Source: Peribacillus deserti (lineage in GTDB: Bacteria > Bacillota > Bacilli > Bacillales > DSM-1321). From it: DNA of 52,506 nt. The position numbers and the translations under genes were made by a program. Positions 41,456-50,797 of the stretch are shown piece after piece. The stretch lies in contig NZ_PGUY01000042.1 in assembly GCF_002863585.1 (NCBI RefSeq), forward strand, positions 1 through 52,506. Reading direction: 5' to 3'. The stretch's first letter is position 1, and each line of letters starts with the position of its first letter. The notes beneath the pieces were generated by a model that was not told where the DNA came from, did no database searches, and saw only the letters and a program-made list of their open reading frames with translations.

Positions 41456-42814
41456 TTGTTAAAGAAAATACTGATAGCAAACAGGGGAGAAATCGCTGAA
41501 AGAATCATTAAAACCTGTTCGAGGCTGGGAATAAAGACCGTTGCTGTTTACTCGGAAGCCGATAAGGAAGCTCCTTTTGTTGAAAGTGCTGATGAAGCAT
41601 ATTTACTCGGTGGTCCACGGGTTCAGGAGAGTTATTTAAACAGTGCAAAAATTTTAGAGATTGCTAAGGAGACGAAAGCAGAAGGCATTCACCCGGGATA
41701 CGGATTTTTAAGTGAGAATGCTGAATTTGCTAAAGCATGCGAAGCAGAGGGAGTCGTATTTATCGGCCCTTCTCCAAAGGTCATCTCTCTAATGGGAAAA
41801 AAGGTGGAATCCAGAATAGCGATGGAAGCAGCCGGCCTTCCGCTGGTTCCGGGAATATCCCGGCCGCTTAAAGATGCAGATGAAGCAGCAGAGCTGGCAG
41901 GGCAGTTTGGGTATCCCGTAATGCTGAAAGCTTCAGCCGGAGGCGGAGGCATCGGGATGCAGGCCTGCAGCACGGAAGCAGAATTAAGAAAGGCATTTGA
42001 AGGAAACCAAAAACGCGCGGTCATGTTTTTTGGGAATGGAGATATGTTTCTTGAAAAGCTGATTGAAAAGCCGCGGCATATTGAAATTCAAGTCCTGGCA
42101 GATAAGCATGGAAATACTGTTTACCTATGGGAGCGCGAATGCTCCATTCAGCGCCGGCATCAGAAGGTACTTGAGGAAGCACCCTCACCATTTCTAGACC
42201 GGGAAACAAGGGAAGCAATGGGAAAAGCAGCAGTGGAGGCAGCAAAATCCATCGGCTATAGCAATGCAGGGACGATTGAATTTTTAGTGGATGAAGAAAA
42301 GAACTTTTATTTCTTAGAAATGAATACCCGGCTTCAGGTAGAACACCCAATAACGGAGGAAATAACCGGACTGGACCTTGTGGAAGAACAGATCCGAATC
42401 GCTTCCGGGGAGAGCTTAGGATTTCAGCAGAAGGACATAGTGTTGAAAGGCCACGCTATTGAAGTCCGAATTTACGCAGAGGATCCAAAAACCATGTATC
42501 CTTCACCCGGAAAAATTACTAATCTTAAGCTGCCTCAAGGCACTGGCATACGCCATGAGCTTGGGGTAACTTCCACCTCACATGTCACACCTTTTTATGA
42601 TCCAATGATTGCTAAACTGGTTATTAAGGGCCGTACGAGAGGTGAGGCAGCCGCAAGGCTTGAGGAAGCACTGGCTCAATATCATGTGGAAGGAATCAAG
42701 ACAAACATTCCGCTGCTTTCAGAGATTGTTGCGCATGAAGCCTTTAAATCCGGTGATACAACTACAGATTTTATTCAAAAAAACATAGTAAAAACAAACA
42801 CAATTTCATCCTAG
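41456..42814 (+). CDS. yngH: Biotin carboxylase subunit (YngH; methylcrotonyl-CoA carboxylase alpha)
   Basis: 452 residues from TTG 41456, 8 nt after GAGGAGG. An upstream ATG at 41426 lies inside the preceding gene. ILIANRGEIAERIIKTCSRLGI is the biotin carboxylase N-terminus, VMLKASAGGGGIGM the ATP-grasp loop, WERECSIQRRHQKVLEEAPSP and FLEMNTRLQVEHPITE the catalytic part. It carboxylates the biotin on the adjacent 70-residue carrier. Here the carrier is a separate gene, so the alpha chain lacks the biotinyl domain of larger MccA proteins. Confidence 0.93.
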   Translation: MLKKILIANRGEIAERIIKTCSRLGIKTVAVYSEADKEAPFVESADEAYLLGGPRVQESYLNSAKILEIAKETKAEGIHPGYGFLSENAEFAKACEAEGVVFIGPSPKVISLMGKKVESRIAMEAAGLPLVPGISRPLKDADEAAELAGQFGYPVMLKASAGGGGIGMQACSTEAELRKAFEGNQKRAVMFFGNGDMFLEKLIEKPRHIEIQVLADKHGNTVYLWERECSIQRRHQKVLEEAPSPFLDRETREAMGKAAVEAAKSIGYSNAGTIEFLVDEEKNFYFLEMNTRLQVEHPITEEITGLDLVEEQIRIASGESLGFQQKDIVLKGHAIEVRIYAEDPKTMYPSPGKITNLKLPQGTGIRHELGVTSTSHVTPFYDPMIAKLVIKGRTRGEAAARLEEALAQYHVEGIKTNIPLLSEIVAHEAFKSGDTTTDFIQKNIVKTNTISS

Positions 42815-42826
42815 GAGGAAAACAAA

Positions 42827-43039
42827 ATGGCAGAAATTAAATCTAACATGGCAGGAAGCGTCTGGAAAATATTGGTGGAACCGGGTGAACAGGTAACCGA
42901 AGGACAGGATATTATCATTTTAGAATCTATGAAAATGGAAATCCCTATCGCATCTGAACAGGATGGAACCATAGCAGAGATTAAAGTCAATGAAGGTGAC
43001 TTTGTAAATGATGGGGATGTGCTAGCCACTATAGAATAA
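42827..43039 (+). CDS. yngHB: Biotin carrier protein (YngHB)
   Basis: 70 residues, a stand-alone biotinyl domain. ILESMKMEIP holds the biotinylated Lys36 (ESMKM instead of the common EAMKM). The rest, SNMAGSVWKILVEPGEQVTEGQDI and VNEGDFVNDGDVLATIE, is the typical barrel. It moves carboxybiotin from YngH to YngE. ATG 42827 follows AGGAGGA, 12 bp after the yngH stop. Confidence 0.95.
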   Translation: MAEIKSNMAGSVWKILVEPGEQVTEGQDIIILESMKMEIPIASEQDGTIAEIKVNEGDFVNDGDVLATIE

Positions 43040-43061
43040 AGCGGGCTCGGAGGGGATAGGG

Positions 43062-43967
43062 ATGAAGTGGCCTGAAAAAGTAACAATCAAGGAAGTCGGT
43101 CCAAGGGACGGACTTCAAAATGAAAAGAAAATTATCCCTTCGGAAACGAAAATCGGGTGGATCGATTCACTTTCAGAGACTGGGTTATCTTATATCGAAG
43201 TCACTTCGTTCGTGAATCCTAAATGGATTCCACAGCTGGCTGACTCCCTTAAAGTGGCTGAGGGAATACACAGAAAGCCAGGAGTGACATATGCCGCCCT
43301 GGTTCCGAACCTCAAAGGTCTTGAGGGAGCACTACACGCTAAAATGGATGAAATCGCGGTGTTTATGTCGGCTTCAGAAGGCCACAATCGAAAAAATATT
43401 AACAAATCCATCCATGATACCTATCCGGTCCTTCAAGAAACCGTTAACCTGGCCCTCCAAGAAGGAAAAAAAGTCAGAGGATACCTATCCACTGTTTTTG
43501 GGTGCCCTTATGAAGGGAAAGTTCCAGCCGCTCAAGTGTTGTCTATTTGTGAAAGACTTTTTGAGATGGGTATTGAGGAGCTTTCGCTTGGCGATACGAT
43601 TGGTATTGCCAATCCAAGGCAGGTGGAAGAAATCCTTGAACAATGCTTGAAAACATTCAAAGGAGCACGTTTCGCCCTTCACTTTCACGATACACGGGGA
43701 ATGGCGCTCGCAAATATATTAAAAGCGCTGGAAATGGGCTTCGATACATTCGATTCGGCGCTGGGGGGACTTGGCGGCTGTCCTTATGCCCCTGGTGCCT
43801 CAGGCAATGTCGCGACAGATGACCTGGTGCACATGCTTGAAAAAATGGGAATTGATACAGGAATCAATCAGGATAAACTTCTGGACGCCGGATACTTTTT
43901 ACAGCAAAAAATGCAGTCCAAGCTTCCCAGCCATCAAATGGCCGTATACAATGCTGCGAAAGCATAA
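43062..43967 (+). CDS. yngG: Hydroxymethylglutaryl-CoA lyase (YngG)
   Basis: Splits HMG-CoA into acetoacetate and acetyl-CoA, the last step of leucine breakdown. 301 residues. KEVGPRDGLQNEKK is the N-terminal active-site motif, LHFHDTRGMALANI supplies metal-binding His residues, and GGLGGCPYAPGASGNVATDD carries the catalytic Cys loop. ATG 43062 has GGAGGGGA upstream and lies 22 bp after the carrier gene. Confidence 0.95.
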   Translation: MKWPEKVTIKEVGPRDGLQNEKKIIPSETKIGWIDSLSETGLSYIEVTSFVNPKWIPQLADSLKVAEGIHRKPGVTYAALVPNLKGLEGALHAKMDEIAVFMSASEGHNRKNINKSIHDTYPVLQETVNLALQEGKKVRGYLSTVFGCPYEGKVPAAQVLSICERLFEMGIEELSLGDTIGIANPRQVEEILEQCLKTFKGARFALHFHDTRGMALANILKALEMGFDTFDSALGGLGGCPYAPGASGNVATDDLVHMLEKMGIDTGINQDKLLDAGYFLQQKMQSKLPSHQMAVYNAAKA

Positions 43968-43984
43968 TATAGAGGTGATCAATC

Positions 43985-44767
43985 ATTCTTGAATCTATTA
44001 CTATAGAAATGAACGAAGAAGGAGCTGCTATCCTTACCTTGAACCGCCCCGAAGCGGCTAATGCCTTATCGGTGGAGCTCCTTCGGGGTTTGGGTGACAC
44101 CCTGGATAAGATAAAATTCGAGAAAAAAGTAAGAGTGGTCATTCTCACGGGCGCCGGGGAAAAAGCCTTCTGTGCTGGTGCTGATCTTAAAGAGAGGGCA
44201 AAAATGAGTCCTGAAGAGGTTAGGCAGACTGTTGCTTTAATCGGTGAGACGGTGAAAAAACTCGAAAATCTGCCTCAGCCTGTTATCGCTGCCATAAACG
44301 GTGCCTGTTTTGGAGGGGGCCTTGAGCTGGCTTTGGCCTGTGATATAAGGATTGCTTCTTCATCAGCAAAAATGGGTTTGACAGAAACTTCACTTGGCAT
44401 CATTCCAGGAGCAGGCGGGACGCAGAGACTGCCGCGTATTATCGGCATCAGTAAAGCCAAAGAACTTATTTATACCGCAAGAAGACTTCAAGCAGAAGAG
44501 GCAGCAGATGCAGGAATCATTTCAGCTGCGGTACCTCCACATGAATTATTGCAAAAGGCTTTAAGCCTTGCAGGTGAGATTGCAAAGAATGCTCCGATAG
44601 CTGTTGCACAGGCTAAAAAGGCAATAGACTTGGGCATGCAGACTGATCTTGCGACGGGGCTTAAGCTGGAGGAACAATGCTATAGCACGACCATTCCTAC
44701 AAAGGACCGATTAGAAGGTCTGAACGCATTCAAAGAAAAACGCCAGCCCCGTTATATTGGGGAATAA
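43985..44767 (+). CDS. yngF: Enoyl-CoA hydratase (YngF; probable methylglutaconyl-CoA hydratase)
   Basis: Hydrates 3-methylglutaconyl-CoA to HMG-CoA. 260 residues if started at ATT 43985, 6-7 nt after GAGGTGAT. The only in-frame ATG (44009) has no ribosome binding site and would cut into the first strand (ESITIEMNEEGAAILTLNRPEAANALS). The crotonase oxyanion-hole motifs CAGADLKER and INGACFGGGLELALACD are present, with the catalytic Glu region TETSLGIIPGAGGTQRL. A rare ATT start is likely. Confidence 0.9.
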   Translation: MLESITIEMNEEGAAILTLNRPEAANALSVELLRGLGDTLDKIKFEKKVRVVILTGAGEKAFCAGADLKERAKMSPEEVRQTVALIGETVKKLENLPQPVIAAINGACFGGGLELALACDIRIASSSAKMGLTETSLGIIPGAGGTQRLPRIIGISKAKELIYTARRLQAEEAADAGIISAAVPPHELLQKALSLAGEIAKNAPIAVAQAKKAIDLGMQTDLATGLKLEEQCYSTTIPTKDRLEGLNAFKEKRQPRYIGE

Positions 44768-44785
44768 TGTTTACGGAGGTTGACC

Positions 44786-46315
44786 ATGACCATTCAGGAA
44801 AAACTGAAGGAGACTGTCGAAAGAATTCAGAAGGGCGGATCAGAAAAATATCATCAGAAGAACTCCGAAAAAGGGAAGCTTTTCGTAAGAGAGCGCCTTA
44901 ATCTATTATTCGATCACGGGCTTGACATTGAAGATGCATTTTTTGCTAATTGCAGTGCAGAAGGGCTGCCTGCAGACGGTGTGGTAACAGGGTTAGGAAA
45001 AATAAACGGCCAGACCGTTTGCGTCATGGCCAATGATTCTACTGTGAAAGCTGGATCATGGGGAGCACGTACCGTAGAAAAGATCATTCGGATCCAGGAA
45101 ACCGCTGAAAAGCTGAATATACCCATGCTCTATCTAGTAGACTCCGCAGGAGCGAGGATTACCGACCAGGTTGAAATGTTCCCAGGAAGACGCGGAGCTG
45201 GGCGGATCTTTTATAATCAGGTTAAATTATCCGGAAGAGTTCCCCAGGTTTGTCTTCTATTTGGCCCTTCAGCCGCAGGAGGTGCCTATATTCCGGCTTT
45301 CTGTGACATTGTTGTAATGGTGGAAGGGAATGCTTCCATGTACCTTGGCTCCCCAAGGATGGCAGAGATGGTCATTGGTGAAAAAGTGACAGAGGAGCAG
45401 ATGGGCGGCGCACGGATGCACTGTTCCCAATCAGGATGCGGTGATGTAATGGCAAAATCAGAAGAGGAAGCCATCCAATTTGCCCGGAAATATTTATCCT
45501 ATTTTGGTGCCAATTTCAGTGAACAGCCACCTGTCGTGGATGGGATTGGGCCCCGTGAAGATATTAAACCTATTTCCGAGCTGCTGCCTCAGAATCAAAA
45601 TGCACCCTTTCAGATGTATGACTTAATAGATAATTTGATTGATCAAGGCTCGTTCTGCGAAATCAAAAAGCTGTTTGCTCCCGAGCTGATTACCGGCCTT
45701 GCACGAATGAATGGAAAACCGGTCGGTATTCTTGCAAACCAGCCCCGCGTCAAAGGCGGAGTGCTTTTCCCGGATTCAGCCGATAAAGCAGCCAAATTCA
45801 TTAACTTATGTGATGCCTTCCATATTCCATTGCTGTTTCTGGCGGATATTCCTGGCTTCATGATCGGAACAAAGGTGGAACAGGCGGGAATCATCCGCCA
45901 CGGAGCAAAAATGATTTCAGCTATGTGTGAAGCAACTGTACCAAAAATTTCGGTGGTAGTCAGAAAAGCGTATGGAGCAGGGCTGTATGCCATGGCCGGA
46001 CCGGCTTTCGAACCGGATTGCTGCCTGGCGCTTCCTAGTGCATCCATTGCTGTCATGGGGCCGGAAGCGGCAGTGAACGCCGTATACGCGAATAAAATCA
46101 AAGACCTTCCGCCGGAAGAAAGGGCTGCATTCATTGAATTAAAGCGCGAGGAATACAAACAGGACATTGATATCTACCGCCTGGCATCAGAAATGGTCAT
46201 CGATGACATCGTTCAGCCGGACCGCCTCCGGGATGAACTTATCACACGTTTTGAAGCATATTCTACCAAACAACTGACTTTTACTGCTAGAAAGCATGGA
46301 GTGTATCCAGTTTAA
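44786..46315 (+). CDS. yngE: Acyl-CoA carboxyltransferase (YngE; methylcrotonyl-CoA carboxylase beta)
   Basis: Transfers carboxyl from carboxybiotin to 3-methylcrotonyl-CoA. 509 residues from ATG 44786, with ACGGAGG 7 nt upstream. The carboxyltransferase N- and C-domains are visible: YLVDSAGARITDQVEMFPGRRGAGRIFYNQ, FGPSAAGGAYIPAFCD, then FLADIPGFMIGTKVEQAGIIRHGAKM and KISVVVRKAYGAGLYAMAGPAFEPD. The Q-x-x-xPG pattern fits the MccB/PccB group. Last gene of the operon, before a terminator. Confidence 0.93.
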   Translation: MTIQEKLKETVERIQKGGSEKYHQKNSEKGKLFVRERLNLLFDHGLDIEDAFFANCSAEGLPADGVVTGLGKINGQTVCVMANDSTVKAGSWGARTVEKIIRIQETAEKLNIPMLYLVDSAGARITDQVEMFPGRRGAGRIFYNQVKLSGRVPQVCLLFGPSAAGGAYIPAFCDIVVMVEGNASMYLGSPRMAEMVIGEKVTEEQMGGARMHCSQSGCGDVMAKSEEEAIQFARKYLSYFGANFSEQPPVVDGIGPREDIKPISELLPQNQNAPFQMYDLIDNLIDQGSFCEIKKLFAPELITGLARMNGKPVGILANQPRVKGGVLFPDSADKAAKFINLCDAFHIPLLFLADIPGFMIGTKVEQAGIIRHGAKMISAMCEATVPKISVVVRKAYGAGLYAMAGPAFEPDCCLALPSASIAVMGPEAAVNAVYANKIKDLPPEERAAFIELKREEYKQDIDIYRLASEMVIDDIVQPDRLRDELITRFEAYSTKQLTFTARKHGVYPV

Positions 46316-46326
46316 GAGGACAAATC

Positions 46327-46363
46327 AAAAAAAGAATTCCCAGATGTAGGGAATTCTTTTTTG
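46327..46363 (+). terminator. Terminator of the yng operon
   Basis: AAAAAAAGAATTCCC-AGATGTA-GGGAATTCTTTTTT. Confidence 0.9.
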
Positions 46364-46452
46364 GGTTGTTTAATATCAAAAGGATTTATTTTTTTTCTAT
46401 GGTTTTTTTGATTTAATAACCTTATATCATATTTTACCGATATTTTTCACAA

Positions 46453-47442
46453 TTAGGATCCCCCGCAAGAACTTCCGCAGGAGCTTGAAGAGCAGCTTGA
46501 ACTGGAACAGGAATTTCCCGAGCTGCAGGAGTGATCATGATGATTATGATCATGCTTATGATCTGGGCCGGACCCTGTACAGGTTGACCACCCTGAGCAA
46601 TTATTCCGGGATGCTTCTTTTTTAATCTCTTGATCATCAATCCCATAGTAGGAGGTAAAAAGTACCGTTGGAATCAAAATTGAATCTGAAGTCGAGTTTT
46701 TCTTTAGACTTATTTTTCCGGATTTCAAATTTTCGTTATGTCTGATCGTATCTATATCGTCTATTAATTTTTTGATCAGAGCTCCGGCAGCTGCTTCTGC
46801 TTCTACGTTTTTAGGATTGAAGTATTTTTCAGAAAGTTCCGGTATGGTGCTTGCTTCAAAATCCCACAGTACCTCCTGATCTAACTCAAATCTAAAAGGA
46901 CCAAAAATGATGAAAGTGTTCGGAGACCATTCAAAGAGATTGGTATAGATCAGTTCAAACCAGGCTCTTTCCGAACTGTTTTTAGCATGAACCGTTTCTG
47001 ATAGCAAATTCTTAGTAACATTAGGTTCATGGTGAATATAACATCCGGTAAATTTAAAGCTGAACGTTTCATAATTCTTGGTGAACATGAGCATTTCGTG
47101 CCATATTTCATCGACTTGTTCATTATACATAGGCACATTTTTTAACAGGGCAGACATAAGGAAAAATCGCTTCAGCTCCAGCTCATACATGTCATATTCG
47201 GAAGCGGTCATTTTTCCTTCTGCTAGAACCCTTTCTTTCACATTGGCTGCATATTCATTGTCCCAGGCTTTCTCGAGTCTTTCTGCCAGACCCTCAAGCC
47301 CTAGATTCGGCTTTATACCAAGGTTATCCGGAATTCCGATTGGCTTCAATCTGTTTTGATAAGCAGGAAACCAGCGCTTCCCAAAGATAAAAGCTAAATA
47401 GATGGCTGCAAAAAGAATGACAGCGGTAATCATCTGGTTCAT
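46453..47442 (-). CDS. Membrane-anchored protein with a glycine-rich-domain-like region and a His/Cys-rich tail
   Basis: 329 residues from ATG 47442, after AAAAAGGGGGA. An N-terminal membrane segment (MITAVILFAAIYLAFIFG) precedes a helical region with VPMYNEQVDEIWHEMLMFTKNYETFSF, which resembles the conserved WHE-x-L motif of glycine-rich-domain (GRDP-like) proteins. The C-terminus is striking: a His/Asp run (HKHDHNHHDH) and then about 25 residues made only of Cys, Ser, Gly and Asn with regularly spaced cysteines. The tail suggests metal binding or cross-linking. Function unknown. Divergent from cydA. Confidence 0.75.
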   Translation of the reverse strand: MNQMITAVILFAAIYLAFIFGKRWFPAYQNRLKPIGIPDNLGIKPNLGLEGLAERLEKAWDNEYAANVKERVLAEGKMTASEYDMYELELKRFFLMSALLKNVPMYNEQVDEIWHEMLMFTKNYETFSFKFTGCYIHHEPNVTKNLLSETVHAKNSSERAWFELIYTNLFEWSPNTFIIFGPFRFELDQEVLWDFEASTIPELSEKYFNPKNVEAEAAAGALIKKLIDDIDTIRHNENLKSGKISLKKNSTSDSILIPTVLFTSYYGIDDQEIKKEASRNNCSGWSTCTGSGPDHKHDHNHHDHSCSSGNSCSSSSCSSSSCGSSCGGS

Positions 47443-47572
47443 ACAGAATCCCCCTTTTTTCGTCAAATCTATTTTATTTAAAATTCGATAAGCTGCCCCG
47501 AAAAATCCTTCTTTCATGAATAATAATTTCCATTTTGAAGAAATTAAAGAAAAACTGGAAGAGGAAAAGGTG

Positions 47573-48937
47573 ATGACTGTGAGTGATTTGGTTATTGCGA
47601 GAGCCATGTTTGGCACGACCATGGCTTTTCATATTATTTTTGCTACCCTGGGAATCGGTATCCCCTTCATGATATTGATGTCAGAATTTGTCTTTTTAAA
47701 AACAAAGGATCAGGATTATTCCATTATGGCAAGAAGGTGGACGAAGACAAAAGGGGTGCTTCTCGGGATTGCTATTCCGTCAGGTACTATTGCAGGGGTA
47801 TCGCTTTCACTTCTGTGGCCAGGTTTCATGGAGGTTATCGGGCGTGTTATGGCATTGCCATTTCAGATTGAAATTTATGCTTTCTTTATTGAAGCATTAT
47901 TCCTTTCCATCTATGTATATGCATATGATCGAATTTCAGCAAGAGCAAGAATTATATCACTGGTACTTGTTACACTTGGAGCACTCGCTTCAGCTGTATT
48001 AATTTCTAATGTACATGCTTTCGAAGGAACTCCTGCAGGTTTCAGGGTTGTAAATGGCCATATTGTGGATGTGGACCCATGGGCGGCATTTTTTAATCCC
48101 GGCTTTTTTGTAACGGCTGGTCATGTTTCACTGACAGCTATCATGACTGGAGCTTTTGTTTTTGGGGCGACTGCTGCCTATAAAATGCTAAGGAATTCAC
48201 CTGGAAGCCGGTCCTATAAATTTCATTCAAAAGCTCTCTTCATGAGTCTCGTAACAGGCGGAGCCATCGCATTATTAAGTTCGCTGAACGGCCATGCGTC
48301 GGCCCAATTCCTTCATGAATATCAGCCTGAAAAGCTGGCAGCAGCGGAAGGGCTTTTTGAAACGCAGTCACATGCTCCGTTATTAATCGGCGGTACGGTC
48401 GACCCGGATACAAAGGAAGTTAAATATGGAGTGGAAATTCCATGGGCCTTAAGTTTTCTGGCCGGAAACAGCTTTGACACCGTGGTCCGCGGCTTAAACG
48501 AATTTCCGAGAGAACATTGGCCGCCTTTATTCATTCATACGATGTTTAACGGCATGGTTGGAGTCGGTATGTATTCACTTCTCATAGCGGCGCTGGGAAT
48601 CATCTGGATCAAGTTCCTTAAAAAAGAAGTACTTCCCAAATGGCTTCTGTGGGCAGTTACCCTTGCAGGTCCTCTTTCCGTACTCGCGATTGAATTCGGC
48701 TGGATTTTGGCCTGTACCGGCAGGCAGCCTTGGACTATCTATCATATTCTCAGTACGGCCGACTCAGTGACAAGCCAAACAAATCTCGGGACACTTTATC
48801 TGCTGTTCGTATTGGTATACCTGCTTTTGGGTATCGCGGTCATAGCTGTACTATACTTTTACTTCAAGAGGCATCCACTGATGAACGACCTTTCGAATCA
48901 GACGGATGGCGATGATAAAAATTATACGGTGCATTAA
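47573..48937 (+). CDS. cydA: Cytochrome bd-type quinol oxidase subunit I
   Basis: The heme-bearing subunit of a high-affinity quinol:oxygen oxidoreductase in the cell membrane. 454 residues from ATG 47573 with an AAAGGTG site. Upstream in-frame starts such as 47516 are possible but lack a good site. FHIIFATLGIGIPFMILMSEF, LPFQIEIYAFFIEALFLSIYVYAYDRIS, SLNGHASAQF, and the conserved GRQPWTIYHILSTADSVT motif are present. The Q-loop is short, as in the cyanide-insensitive oxidase (CIO/YthA) group. Followed 12 bp later by subunit II. Confidence 0.93.
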   Translation: MTVSDLVIARAMFGTTMAFHIIFATLGIGIPFMILMSEFVFLKTKDQDYSIMARRWTKTKGVLLGIAIPSGTIAGVSLSLLWPGFMEVIGRVMALPFQIEIYAFFIEALFLSIYVYAYDRISARARIISLVLVTLGALASAVLISNVHAFEGTPAGFRVVNGHIVDVDPWAAFFNPGFFVTAGHVSLTAIMTGAFVFGATAAYKMLRNSPGSRSYKFHSKALFMSLVTGGAIALLSSLNGHASAQFLHEYQPEKLAAAEGLFETQSHAPLLIGGTVDPDTKEVKYGVEIPWALSFLAGNSFDTVVRGLNEFPREHWPPLFIHTMFNGMVGVGMYSLLIAALGIIWIKFLKKEVLPKWLLWAVTLAGPLSVLAIEFGWILACTGRQPWTIYHILSTADSVTSQTNLGTLYLLFVLVYLLLGIAVIAVLYFYFKRHPLMNDLSNQTDGDDKNYTVH

Positions 48938-48949
48938 GGGGGGACAAAG

Positions 48950-49993
48950 ATGACAGGATTAACATTAACGGATGAAATACTAGCGATCACATTAATCTGG
49001 GGTTTTGTTTTTATATATGCTGTTATGGGATCCATGGATTTTGGCGCGGGATTCTGGTCGATGGTCTATATCAACCGGGAGAAAACAAATGCGACAAACA
49101 TTGCAAACCGCTACTTATCGCCGACTTGGGAGGTTTCCAATGTATTTATTGTCGCCCTGGTTGTTGCTATCTACAGCATGTTTCCAAGGGCAGCCTATTC
49201 ACTTGGAACCATTCTGCTGGTACCGGGATGTCTAATACTTTTGCTTCTGGCCATTCGGAGCGCATTCCTGGTTTTTTCACACACTGCCGAAAAATATAAA
49301 TCACTTCTGATTTATGTTTCAGGTGTGACAGGCATTATAATCCCTGCCTTATTGATGGCCGTGCTTCCCATATCGCAGGGAGGCTATGTAGTCGAAATGA
49401 ATGGGAGAGAAACATTGTCTTTAGCCAGACTGTTTACAAGCCCTAATGTATATGCCTTCATGGCTTTCGCAATCAGCAGTTCGTTATTTCTGTCTTCACT
49501 GCTGCTGGCCGATTACTCCAAAACATCAGATGACATGAGGGCCTATGACGTATACAAACGTGATGCAATCATCACAGGTCCACTATCATTGATCAGTGCT
49601 TTCTTTATCATGGTAACACTCGAAAGGGAGGCCGCCTGGATTTTCGATGAGATGATGAAAAATATACCTCTGTTACTAGCATCGGCTGTCTGTTTTTTGT
49701 TAGCCGGAATAGCGCTGATCATCCCGGGCAAGAACGGTACCCGCGGTATTCCTAGGCTTGCTGTTGTAATAGCAATCATTCAGTACATGCTTGCAAGCTA
49801 TGTTTACGGAAGAGCACATTTACCATACATCGTATATCCGAATGTAACCATCCAATCTGGATTTACAGATCCGAATTCATTCCGGGCGGTTTTCATTGTT
49901 TATGTAGTAGGATTCGCTATACTCTTCCCGGGCTTTTACTACTTTTGGAGTCTGTTTATGAAAAACAAAAGCCTGCAGCAGAGAGAGGAGTAG
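48950..49993 (+). CDS. cydB: Cytochrome bd-type oxidase subunit II
   Basis: 347 residues with about eight membrane segments. It starts with IWGFVFIYAVMGSMDFGAGFWSMV, the CydB N-terminal motif, and NRYLSPTWEVSNVFIVALVVAIYSMFPRAAYSLGT. It lacks heme and partners subunit I. It belongs to the same CIO/YthB group. ATG 48950 follows AGGGGGGACAAAG. A terminator follows. The cydCD exporter genes seen near cydAB in some bacilli are absent. Confidence 0.92.
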   Translation: MTGLTLTDEILAITLIWGFVFIYAVMGSMDFGAGFWSMVYINREKTNATNIANRYLSPTWEVSNVFIVALVVAIYSMFPRAAYSLGTILLVPGCLILLLLAIRSAFLVFSHTAEKYKSLLIYVSGVTGIIIPALLMAVLPISQGGYVVEMNGRETLSLARLFTSPNVYAFMAFAISSSLFLSSLLLADYSKTSDDMRAYDVYKRDAIITGPLSLISAFFIMVTLEREAAWIFDEMMKNIPLLLASAVCFLLAGIALIIPGKNGTRGIPRLAVVIAIIQYMLASYVYGRAHLPYIVYPNVTIQSGFTDPNSFRAVFIVYVVGFAILFPGFYYFWSLFMKNKSLQQREE

Positions 49994-50027
49994 CACCCCA
50001 ATTTTTTATTGGCGGTGCTTTTTTCTG
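49990..50027 (+). terminator. Terminator of the cytochrome bd operon
   Basis: GTAGCACC-CCAAT ... ATTGG-C-GGTGCTTTTTTC. The hairpin starts at the stop codon of the last gene. Confidence 0.8.
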
Positions 50028-50085
50028 TTCAAGGCTGTTTTATTAGATAAAATAGAAGTACGGCTTACTAAGAGGGGAAAAATGT

Positions 50086-50769
50086 ATGCGTGAAAAAATA
50101 GTACTTGCCTTTTCATCGGGCAAGGATTCTGCAGTACTTCTTCATGAATTGCAAACAGGGAATCAATACGAGGTCGTATCACTTGTTACTACCTGTACAA
50201 AAGAAGGGAAAACGACAAGTCATCATATTGATGAACGGATCGTCGAAGAACAGGCTGAATCTATTGGTCTGCCTCTGTATAAGATTAAAATGGATGTATT
50301 TAATGCAATAGAATTTGAGGATGGGCTGATCAACGCCATGAATCATTTCAAAGAAACCTGCGGCGTGACCAAGATTGCTTACGGAGACTTATTCTTGGAA
50401 GATGTAAGGGTTTATAAGGAACAGTTACTAGAGAAGTTTGGCTTTCAGCTGCTCGTTCCGTTATGGGGAAGAGATACTTCAGAATTTGTATGCTCTATCG
50501 TGGAGTCAGGGTGGAAAGCGGTAATTGCTGCCGTTGATACTGAAAAACTGACACAGGACTACCTGGGAAAGACTCTCACAAAGGAAATGATCGATCGTTT
50601 CCCAGCAAATATGGATCCCTGCGGTGAAAACGGAGAATATCACACGTTTGTATATGATGGCCCTATTTTTAACAAACCTATTTCTTATCAGATAGAACTG
50701 CCTGAAGAAAAAGGGGACAGGTGGATTTTCGCTAATCTTGCATTAACCCCTGATGGCAAGGGAAACTGA
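50086..50769 (+). CDS. Diphthine-ammonia ligase-like ATP pyrophosphatase
   Basis: 227 residues. KIVLAFSSGKDSAVLLHELQ is the SGGxDS-type PP-loop of N-type ATP pyrophosphatases. EYEVVSLVTTCTKEG, TKIAYGDLFLEDVRVYKEQLLEKFGFQLLVPLWGRDTSEF and DPCGENGEYHTFVYDGPIF are typical of the Dph6/YlxD (ATP_bind_4) family. True diphthamide is made in eukaryotes and archaea, so the bacterial role is probably an amidation of another substrate. ATG 50086 follows AGAGGGG. Confidence 0.85.
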   Translation: MREKIVLAFSSGKDSAVLLHELQTGNQYEVVSLVTTCTKEGKTTSHHIDERIVEEQAESIGLPLYKIKMDVFNAIEFEDGLINAMNHFKETCGVTKIAYGDLFLEDVRVYKEQLLEKFGFQLLVPLWGRDTSEFVCSIVESGWKAVIAAVDTEKLTQDYLGKTLTKEMIDRFPANMDPCGENGEYHTFVYDGPIFNKPISYQIELPEEKGDRWIFANLALTPDGKGN

Positions 50770-50797
50770 AGCTTTAAAACGAAAGGAGGGCCGATAA

